Positions 1-6,291 of a DNA stretch of 13,712 nt are shown one piece after another. Position numbers and translations under genes: made by a program. Positions within the stretch are counted from its first letter, which is position 1, and the number at the start of each line of letters is the position of its first letter. This stretch comes from Gammaproteobacteria bacterium (GTDB lineage Bacteria; Pseudomonadota; Gammaproteobacteria; Steroidobacterales; Steroidobacteraceae): contig PMNQ01000099.1 in the NCBI GenBank assembly GCA_003162555.1, positions 1 through 13,712 on the forward strand, in the 5' to 3' direction. The notes beneath the pieces were generated by a model. The model ran no database searches. It worked only from the letters and a program-made list of their open reading frames with translations, and was not told where the DNA came from.

Positions 1-69
1 CAGGCAAGGCGCGAGGAGAGAAGTTTGGTTATTCCAAATGAACGACGAGCAACGCTGCATGGCGGCTTT

Positions 70-84
70 GGGGGCACAACCCCC
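70..84. repeat. Short G/C hairpin (5-bp stem, 5-base loop)
   Basis: GGGGG (70-74), CACAA loop (75-79) and CCCCC (80-84) form a tight hairpin. It can be extended by TTT (67-69) with AAA (88-90) across a small bulge. It is one of the successive hairpins in the element upstream of trkH. No U-tract follows on either strand. Confidence 0.6.
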
Positions 85-143
85 TTCAAACGCAGACACA
101 GCGGTCGCATTGGAACCGCAGACCCTTCGTTACAGGCGGACGG

Positions 144-232
144 GGCCAGCAGGCCCAAGGACTGTGTTGCGCCTCGCTCATGGGCATTCAGCACACATCG
201 CTCGGCGCGCCTGGTCCTTGGGCCTGCTGGCC
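144..232. repeat. Perfect 19-bp inverted repeat with 51-base loop
   Basis: The left arm GGCCAGCAGGCCCAAGGAC (144-162) is the exact reverse complement of the right arm (214-232). Pairing continues outward after one bulged base (G233): GACGG at 139-143 matches CCGTC at 234-238. That gives about 24 bp of near-perfect stem. The 51-base loop contains smaller complementary pieces: TGTGT at 163-167 with ACACA at 193-197, and GCGCC at 169-173 with GGCGC at 204-208. No T-run follows, so it is not a typical intrinsic terminator. It is too long and too perfect to be chance in 13.7 kb. Confidence 0.85.
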
Positions 233-282
233 GCCGTCGCAGCGACCCCATAAGTGCTAACAGGCCCTAGGACACAGCATCG

Positions 283-1740
283 ATGCGATCGCTTCTAGGC
301 GTCGTCCATCTGCTGGGCTCGGTGCTGTCGCTGTTCTCGATCCTGTTTCTGGTGCCTATTGCGATTGCGCTGATCTACCACGAGCCCGCGATCACTACGT
401 TTGCTGAAAGTGCGGCACTCACGCTCGCGACGGGCCTCGCGATCCGCACGCTCACGCTCCGCTTCCGCACCGAACTCAAGGCCCGCGACGGCTATCTGCT
501 CGTCACGCTGACCTGGGTGGCGCTGGCGGCGCTGGCGACGGTGCCGCTGCTCATGCTGCTGCCCGGCCTGTCGTTCACGCATGCTTTCTTCGAAGCCATG
601 TCGGGACTGACGACCACCGGCGCGACCGTGCTCTCGGGCCTCGACACGCTGCCGCGCTCGGTGGTGATCTGGCGCCATGCGCTCAGCTGGCTGGGCGGCA
701 TGGGCATCATCGTCATGGCGGTTGCGATCCTGCCGCTGCTCGGCATCGGCGGCATGCAGATGTACCGCGCCGACACGCCCGGCCGCGCCAAGGATGCCAA
801 GCTCGCGCCGCGCATCGCGCAGACCGCGCAATTGCTGTGGTTCGTATACGCGGGACTCACCGCGCTGTGCGCGCTGTGCCTGCGCGGCGCCGGCATGGGC
901 TGGTTCGACTCGATCTGCCACGCGTTCTCGGCGCTGTCGCTGGGCGGATTTTCCACCCACGACGCCAACGTGGCTTTCTTCAATTCGCCGCTGATCGAGG
1001 CGGTGCTCGGCGCGTTCATGCTGCTCGCGGCGATGAACTTCGCGACGCATTTTCTTGCGCTGAGCAAGGGCCAGGCCGGCACCTACAGCCGCGACCCGGA
1101 AGCGAAATGGCTGGTGCTGTGGATCGCCTTCAGCTGCGTGGGTGTGAGCATCCACGTGTGGCTGAGCCACATCTATCCCGACTACGCCACGACACTGCGC
1201 TACGTGAGCTTCAACCTGGTGTCGGTCGCGACCGGCAGCGGACTGTACAGCGCCGACTACGGCCGCTGGCCGGTGTTCGCGCCGATGTGGATGCTGTTCC
1301 TGAGCTGCGTGTGCGCCAGCAGCGGCTCCACCGGCGGCGGCATCAAGGTGTTCCGCGCGCTGGTGCTGCTCAAGCAGTCGGCGCGCGAGATGTTCTCGCT
1401 GGTGCATCCGCAGGCGGTCGCGCCGCTGAAGATCGCCGGGCAGCTGGTTTCGAACCGCGTGGTGTTCTCGGTGCTGGCCTTCATCTTTCTGTATTTCATC
1501 ACCATCGTGGTGCTGACCTTCGCGCTGCTGATCTCGGGCCTGGATTTCCTCTCGGCCGTCAGCGCGATCATCGCCAGCATCAACAACGTCGGCCCAGGCT
1601 TAGGCGCGGTCGGACCCGGCAGCACCTACGGACATCTCAACGACTTCCAGTTGTGGATGTGCACCGCGGCGATGTTCCTCGGCCGCGTCGAGATCTTCAC
1701 GGTGCTGATCCTGTTCACGCCGACGTTCTGGAGAAAATGA
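283..1740 (+). CDS. trkH: TrkH-family potassium uptake membrane subunit
   Basis: Inner-membrane K+-translocating subunit of the Trk/Ktr superfamily; it normally works with the cytosolic NAD-binding regulator TrkA, which is not in this window. At 485 residues it has the usual TrkH length and hydrophobic profile. The four pore-loop regions are visible: TTGAT at residues 111-115, LGGFSTHD at 220-227, VATGSG at 315-320 and NNVGPG at 434-439. The inter-repeat signature GSTGGGIK is at 348-355, and FLGRVEIF near 465-472 is typical of the C-terminus. The N-terminus is short and starts directly in a membrane segment. A weak AGGA ribosome-binding site lies at 269-272, 10 bases before the ATG. The stop overlaps the ATG of the next gene (ATGA), implying translational coupling. 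Confidence in the family is high; TrkH versus KtrB is decided by length and motifs. Confidence 0.93.
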   Translation: MRSLLGVVHLLGSVLSLFSILFLVPIAIALIYHEPAITTFAESAALTLATGLAIRTLTLRFRTELKARDGYLLVTLTWVALAALATVPLLMLLPGLSFTHAFFEAMSGLTTTGATVLSGLDTLPRSVVIWRHALSWLGGMGIIVMAVAILPLLGIGGMQMYRADTPGRAKDAKLAPRIAQTAQLLWFVYAGLTALCALCLRGAGMGWFDSICHAFSALSLGGFSTHDANVAFFNSPLIEAVLGAFMLLAAMNFATHFLALSKGQAGTYSRDPEAKWLVLWIAFSCVGVSIHVWLSHIYPDYATTLRYVSFNLVSVATGSGLYSADYGRWPVFAPMWMLFLSCVCASSGSTGGGIKVFRALVLLKQSAREMFSLVHPQAVAPLKIAGQLVSNRVVFSVLAFIFLYFITIVVLTFALLISGLDFLSAVSAIIASINNVGPGLGAVGPGSTYGHLNDFQLWMCTAAMFLGRVEIFTVLILFTPTFWRK

Positions 1741-3032
1741 GCTCACGCTTTCCCGGCCTGCGTGTGCGCTGGGTGATGCTCGCCTACCTGTTCGGTTTTG
1801 CGTTCGTTGCGTACATGCAGCGCACCAGTTTCACCGTGGCCGCGGCGCAGATGATGCCCGAGCTTGGCATCTCGCAGATGCAGCTCGGTTGGTTGATGAC
1901 GGGTTATCTCATCGCGTACACGATAGGTCAGCTCCCAGGCGGCGTCTTCGGCCAGTGGATCGGTGCGCGCCGGGCGCTGCTCATCACGGGCCTGGTCGGC
2001 CTGGCAGCGACCATTGTGACGCCGCTGGCGCCGGCGCTGTTCTCAGGCGTGGCGCTGCTGGCCGTGCTTATGCTGACCCGCGTGGTTTTGGGTATCGCGC
2101 ATGCGCCGCTGTTTCCGGTCTCGACCGGCGTGATCGAATCCTGGTTTCCGGTCGGGCGCTGGGGCTTTCCGAACGGCTTGCAGGTCTCCGGCCTGCAACT
2201 GGGCTCCGCGGCCGCGACGCCGATGATCGCCTTCATGATGCAGGCCTACGGCTGGAAACACTCCTTGCTGTGGACCTCGCTGCCGGCGCTGTTGCTGATC
2301 GTGCTGTGGGGCCGGTACGGGCGTGACAGACCCGCGCAGCACGCTGGCGTGTCGGACGCGGAACGCGCCGAACTCAGGGACAATACAGCTGCACCTGCCG
2401 CGGCCAGCGTCAGTCTCAAGGATCTGCGCCGCGTGCTGGCAAATCGTGACGTGCTGCTGCTGGCGATCTCGTACACAATCATGTGCTACGTGTTTTATCT
2501 GCTCGGTAGCTGGTGTTTTCTGTACCTGGTGCAGGAACGTCATCTGTCGATACCGCAGAGCGGCCTGCTCGGAAGCCTGCCGTTCATCGCCGCCGCGATC
2601 GGTGCGGGCGTGGGCGGCAAGTGGGCCGATCGGCTCGCGTTGCGATATGGCTTGCGCATCGGCTACCGCGCGATCCCGTTGGTCGCGCTGCCGCTGGCCG
2701 GAGTGCTTTTGCTGATCGGAGTCGAAGCCACGAGCCCGTACTGGGCGGTCGCCGCGCTATCGCTCGCCTACGGGGCGGTCGAGATGACCGAAGGACCGTA
2801 TGGAGCCGCAGCGACCGCGGTCGGCCGCGAGCAGACCATGGCCGCATTCGGCGTCGTCAACACAGGCGGAAATCTGGGCGGCATCATCGGCACGCCAATG
2901 GTTGCGTGGTTCTCTTCCCATCACGCCTGGACGGCGGCGTTCGTCACCGGCACGGTGGCCGCGATCGTCAGCGGCGTCATGTGGTTTTGGATCGACGCCG
3001 GCCGCCCGGTCAGCGCCCGCCAGGCGGACTGA
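1737..3032 (+). CDS. MFS transporter, anion:cation symporter (ACS)-like
   Basis: A 431-residue major facilitator protein with about 12 predicted membrane segments in two blocks of six and a central cytosolic loop at about residues 192-236. The loop between segments 2 and 3 carries a variant of MFS motif A (GVFGQWIGARR, residues 69-79) with Gln in place of the usual acidic residue. The segment WGRYGRDRPAQHAGVSDAE (191-209) matches the pattern after segment 6 in the ACS family, whose members carry hexuronates, tartrate, phthalate and other organic anions. This suggests an organic acid substrate; the exact one cannot be read. The ATG overlaps the trkH stop, with GGAG at 1730-1733 just upstream. 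The open frame continues upstream inside trkH, but that part is arginine-rich shadow sequence, so the overlap ATG is preferred. Confidence 0.85.
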   Translation: MSSRFPGLRVRWVMLAYLFGFAFVAYMQRTSFTVAAAQMMPELGISQMQLGWLMTGYLIAYTIGQLPGGVFGQWIGARRALLITGLVGLAATIVTPLAPALFSGVALLAVLMLTRVVLGIAHAPLFPVSTGVIESWFPVGRWGFPNGLQVSGLQLGSAAATPMIAFMMQAYGWKHSLLWTSLPALLLIVLWGRYGRDRPAQHAGVSDAERAELRDNTAAPAAASVSLKDLRRVLANRDVLLLAISYTIMCYVFYLLGSWCFLYLVQERHLSIPQSGLLGSLPFIAAAIGAGVGGKWADRLALRYGLRIGYRAIPLVALPLAGVLLLIGVEATSPYWAVAALSLAYGAVEMTEGPYGAAATAVGREQTMAAFGVVNTGGNLGGIIGTPMVAWFSSHHAWTAAFVTGTVAAIVSGVMWFWIDAGRPVSARQAD

Positions 3033-3049
3033 GCACAGGGACACACGTG

Positions 3050-4783
3050 ATGCACAGACGCGAATTGCTGGGTCTGGGAGTTTCGATCGGCGCGCTTGCC
3101 TCAAGTGGCCGTATCGCAGCGGGAGCGGCAGATGTCGCGGGCACCACGAAACCGGCGCCAACGGGCCCTTACTCCCGCTGCTTCGAGTTGCTTGACCGGT
3201 ACGTCGCGCAACACATGAGGGAGATGAACATCCCAGGCATGACGCTCTGTCTTGCCGATGCGAACGGCGTGCAGCGCGTCTGCGACTACGGACTCGAGGA
3301 TCTGGAGCACCGAACTGCGCTTGCGCACGGGAAACTGTTCCAGATCGGTTCGATCAGCAAGTCATTCCTGTCGCTGTGCCTGATGCAGCTGCGTGATGAG
3401 GGCCGTTTCGATCCACACCGGCCGATCAATGAATACCTGCCCTGGGTGCGCTACGACGGCTTCGACAAACCGATCACCGCCCACGATCTGATGACGCATT
3501 CGGCCGCACTGCCGGATGGTCCGATGTTCCCGCCGGATCCGGCCTTTCGTTATCGGGCCACTGCCGCAGCCGGCTCATTCTTTCATTACTGCAACATGGG
3601 CTGGGCGGCGCTCGGCTACTTCGTGGAGAAAATTGACAACCGCCCACTGGCGGCGACGCTGCGCGAGCGCATCTTCACGCCGCTCGGCATGGATGCGACC
3701 GAGGGCTCGATCAACCTCGACATCCTCCCGCGCGTGGCGATGAGTTACCAGCCCCTGCGCAACGATCGGCCGTTCCCGCGCCGGGGCGCGCTGGTCCAGG
3801 GCGCACCCATTGTCTATGCGGCGGGGGACGGTTGCATCGTCTCAACGGCGCATGACATGGGAAAATATCTGCAGCTGCTGATCAACCGTGGCGAAATCAA
3901 AGGCGAAGGGCACAACGGGCGGCGCCTGGTGTCGCCGGCCGGATTCGAGCTGTTCACTCATCCACATATTGCGGCCGAGGATTTTGGGCCCGGAGCTTTT
4001 TACGGCTATGCGCTGGCCATCGACCAGCTCGATGGTCATACGCGTCTTTCACACACCGGCGGCATGGTCTCATTCTCATCGGCGCTGCAGGTGGATGCCG
4101 ATGCGGGCGTTGGCGCATTCGCCTCGATCAATGCAATACAGGGTGGCCGTCCCTCGCAGGTAGCCGAGTATGCCCTTCAGCTCATGCGTGCCTGCCGAGA
4201 AAATTCGGCGCTGCCGAAATTTCCGGCTGCCTCGCCAGCACTCAAGGTCGCCCATGCGGTCGATTACGCCGGCGTGTACACGGGGACAGACGGACGTTCG
4301 CTTCAGATCATCGCTGATGGCGATCGCCTGTACCTGCTGCATCGGAACTCGCGCGTGCCGCTCGAACCCTCCGAAGATTCCGAAAACGCCTTCATCGCGC
4401 AGCATGACGACTACGCGCACTACGCGTTGCTGTTTACGCGCGGCGGCACGGACGGCAAAGGCCCGGTGATGGAAGCCGGTTGGGGCGAAGACTGGTACGC
4501 CGCGCCGAACTACCAGGGTTCGCGCGAATTCCACGCACCGGCGGAATGGTCGCGTTACACCGGCCATTACCGCACTGAAGATCCCTGGGTCGGGAGTGTG
4601 CGCGTCGTGTTGCGCGCCGGACGGCTCTGGTTCAACGGCGTTACCCCACTCGAGCCCGCGGCCGACGGCCGTTTCTACCTGCGCGACGCGCCCACCAGTC
4701 CGGAGTGGCTCGGCTTCTCCGACTTCGTGAACGGGGATCCCATGCTGCTGCATTACTCCGGCTACGTGCTGCAGCGAGTCTGA
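3050..4783 (+). CDS. Exported serine hydrolase, beta-lactamase/PBP fold
   Basis: A 577-residue protein of the Beta-lactamase (class C)/esterase EstB/D-aminopeptidase superfamily. The catalytic motifs are in the right order: SISK (residues 101-104, Ser101 nucleophile and Lys104), YCN (180-182) and HTGG (335-338, replacing the KTG box, as often seen in esterase-like members). The N-terminus HRRELLGLG, followed by a hydrophobic Ala/Gly-rich stretch to about residue 28, looks like a Tat signal, so a periplasmic enzyme is likely. Residues after about 400 form an extra C-terminal region that is probably beta-rich. The substrate is unknown: ester, D-amino acid peptide or beta-lactam are all possible, and resistance should not be assumed. 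AGGGA at 3037-3041 supports the ATG at 3050; a GTG at 3047 is a weaker alternative. It follows the MFS gene by 17 bases. Confidence 0.87.
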   Translation: MHRRELLGLGVSIGALASSGRIAAGAADVAGTTKPAPTGPYSRCFELLDRYVAQHMREMNIPGMTLCLADANGVQRVCDYGLEDLEHRTALAHGKLFQIGSISKSFLSLCLMQLRDEGRFDPHRPINEYLPWVRYDGFDKPITAHDLMTHSAALPDGPMFPPDPAFRYRATAAAGSFFHYCNMGWAALGYFVEKIDNRPLAATLRERIFTPLGMDATEGSINLDILPRVAMSYQPLRNDRPFPRRGALVQGAPIVYAAGDGCIVSTAHDMGKYLQLLINRGEIKGEGHNGRRLVSPAGFELFTHPHIAAEDFGPGAFYGYALAIDQLDGHTRLSHTGGMVSFSSALQVDADAGVGAFASINAIQGGRPSQVAEYALQLMRACRENSALPKFPAASPALKVAHAVDYAGVYTGTDGRSLQIIADGDRLYLLHRNSRVPLEPSEDSENAFIAQHDDYAHYALLFTRGGTDGKGPVMEAGWGEDWYAAPNYQGSREFHAPAEWSRYTGHYRTEDPWVGSVRVVLRAGRLWFNGVTPLEPAADGRFYLRDAPTSPEWLGFSDFVNGDPMLLHYSGYVLQRV

Positions 4784-4820
4784 GGCCGGCAGGCTCAAGC
4801 AACCGCTGATCCGATCCCGG

Positions 4821-4829
4821 TGCTAGCAT
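4821..4829 (+). promoter_or_regulatory. Candidate extended -10 promoter for a leaderless transcript
   Basis: TGCTAGCAT fits an extended -10 element (TG, one base, then TAGCAT, 4 of 6 to TATAAT). Counting the last T as -7 places +1 at 4836, the A of the permease ATG. No Shine-Dalgarno sequence is visible before that ATG, which agrees with a leaderless message. No good -35 hexamer is present at the expected spacing. A single short motif match is weak evidence by itself. Confidence 0.4.
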
Positions 4830-4835
4830 CTGCCA

Positions 4836-6275
4836 ATGCCCGCGCCGCAACCCGCCGTCAGCGAACAGATATTCCAGGCAGCCGGGCGCCAGGTCGAACG
4901 CCACAGCGCCGAGCTGAAGAAAGAACTGCGGCTCGGCGACCTGGTCAGCATCCAGATCCTGAATGTGGTCGCGTTCACGTGGATCGGCACGGCCGCGCAG
5001 GTGGGTCCTTCGCACCTGGTGTTCTGGCTGCTGGGCATCTCGCTGTTCTACATTCCATCGGGCATCGTGGTCGCGCATCTCGCGCGGGAAATGCCGCTGG
5101 AAGGCGGGCTGTATCAATGGACCAAGCTGCGCTTCGGGCCACTGGTGGGATTCCTGGTCGCGATGAACATCTGGCTCAACAACGTGTTCCTGTTCCCGAC
5201 GCTCAGCCTCGCGATCCTGCAGATGGCGGCCTATGCGCTGGGGCCGGAGGCCGGCTGGATCGCGGGGAACAAGCTCGCGATTTTGGGGATGAGCCTTGCG
5301 ACCACCTGCGGCCTGATGCTGGTGGCCTGGCGCGGCCTCAAGGTCGGCAAGTGGGTCAACAATGTCGGCGGACTCGGCTTCGTGCTGCTGTTCGTGATCG
5401 TGATCCTGGCGGCGCTCCCGCGCTGGCTCGGCGGCAGCTCTGTGACGACGCCGGTCTCGCTGGCGGTGCCTGCGCTGTCGCTGATGAATCTGAACCTGCT
5501 GGGCAAGATGGGGTTCGGCGCGCTGTGCGGCGTCGATGCCGTGGCCATCTTCGCCGGCGAATGCCGCAGCGCCGACACAGCGAAACTCATCCGCCGCTCC
5601 ATCTGGGTATCAGCGCCGCTGATCGGCCTGATGATGATGCTGGGCACCGCAAGCGTGCTGGCCTTTGCGCGCCCCGACGCCATCGACCTGATCGCACCCG
5701 GCATCCAGGTGCTGAACAGCAGTTTTCCACGGCTCGTCGCGCTCGCGGTCACGCTGCTGATCGTCGCCACAGTGGCGCAGAAGTCGTTCTACTTCAGCGT
5801 CATGGTCCGCATGCCGATGGTCGCCGGCTGGGATCACCTGCTGCCGGCGTGGTTCAGCCGCCTCGATGGGCGTTACCGCACGCCGGTCGGCTCGGTATTA
5901 TTCGCAGGCGCGGTCATCATGGTGCTCACGCTCATGGCGATCTGGGGTGCGGGAATCCAGGAGGCGTACCAGTTGCTGCTCAACGCTTCGTTGCTCTGCT
6001 TTGCCGGCGCGTACCTGGCGATGTTCGCGATCCCGCTCCTGGCGCACGGCGGCAGACCCGGCTGGGGCGTGCGCCTGGCGGCGGCATCGGGCTTGCTGAT
6101 GACGCTGCTGTTCGTGGTGCTGTCCGTGTTTCCGATCGTCAGGGTGGACAACGCCGGCGCGTTCGCGGCGAAGCTGATCGCCGTCATCGGTGGGTTGCAG
6201 TGCGCCGGTGCGCTGTACTTCTGGCGCGCCCGGCGCGCCGTTGGCGCGCATCAATCAGCCGCGTTGGCTGGATGA
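4836..6275 (+). CDS. APC-family amino acid/amine permease
   Basis: A 479-residue inner-membrane transporter of the amino acid-polyamine-organocation superfamily (AA_permease_2 type). After a hydrophilic N-terminus of about 35 residues it shows 12 hydrophobic segments. The sequence EMPLEGGLYQW (residues 85-95), with the following charged loop and GP, is the typical region between segments 2 and 3 of this family. The substrate is probably an amino acid, betaine-like compound or amine; its position directly before a dimethylglycine/sarcosine-dehydrogenase-like gene favours an N-methylated compound, which is inference. The ATG follows the hydrolase stop by 52 bases without a Shine-Dalgarno sequence but with a candidate extended -10 element. 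The gene ends 16 bases before the next start, so the two are likely cotranscribed. Confidence 0.87.
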   Translation: MPAPQPAVSEQIFQAAGRQVERHSAELKKELRLGDLVSIQILNVVAFTWIGTAAQVGPSHLVFWLLGISLFYIPSGIVVAHLAREMPLEGGLYQWTKLRFGPLVGFLVAMNIWLNNVFLFPTLSLAILQMAAYALGPEAGWIAGNKLAILGMSLATTCGLMLVAWRGLKVGKWVNNVGGLGFVLLFVIVILAALPRWLGGSSVTTPVSLAVPALSLMNLNLLGKMGFGALCGVDAVAIFAGECRSADTAKLIRRSIWVSAPLIGLMMMLGTASVLAFARPDAIDLIAPGIQVLNSSFPRLVALAVTLLIVATVAQKSFYFSVMVRMPMVAGWDHLLPAWFSRLDGRYRTPVGSVLFAGAVIMVLTLMAIWGAGIQEAYQLLLNASLLCFAGAYLAMFAIPLLAHGGRPGWGVRLAAASGLLMTLLFVVLSVFPIVRVDNAGAFAAKLIAVIGGLQCAGALYFWRARRAVGAHQSAALAG

Positions 6276-6291
6276 GCGGCAGGATGCGTCA

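Larger units (their letters stand above)
1..250. other. Structured non-coding element upstream of trkH (hairpin array)
   Basis: No convincing gene occupies the first 282 bases. The stretch is instead rich in self-complementarity. Hairpin 1 is TTTGG at 24-28 with CCAAA at 34-38 around a TTATT loop. Hairpin 2 is GGGGG at 70-74 with CCCCC at 80-84 around CACAA. Hairpin 3 is GCGGT at 101-105 with ACCGC at 115-119. Hairpin 4 is a long stem, 144-162 with 214-232. Short open frames cross the element (for example 38-253), but they run through both arms of the stems and have no recognisable domain. The element could be a structured RNA, a dispersed palindromic repeat, or the remains of a non-autonomous mobile element. 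Its left limit may lie outside the window. The hairpins are seen directly; the function is unknown. Confidence 0.5.

Noticed and set aside
38..253. Open reading frame of 71 codons (and an overlapping 81-codon frame) in the left intergenic region
   Set aside because: It runs through both arms of the hairpins, has no ribosome-binding site of note and no recognisable domain; structure explains the sequence better.
295..1407. 370-codon open frame antisense to trkH
   Set aside because: Its composition is His/Arg/Gln/Ala-rich, as expected for a shadow of a GC-rich membrane-protein gene, and trkH is unambiguous.
837..1736. Upstream extension of the MFS frame inside trkH
   Set aside because: The extension is arginine-rich out-of-frame trkH sequence; the MFS homology begins at the ATG at 1737.
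6190..6291. Longer N-terminus for the flavoprotein
   Set aside because: It lies inside the permease gene and adds no family sequence; the nucleotide-binding strand begins a few residues after the ATG at 6292.
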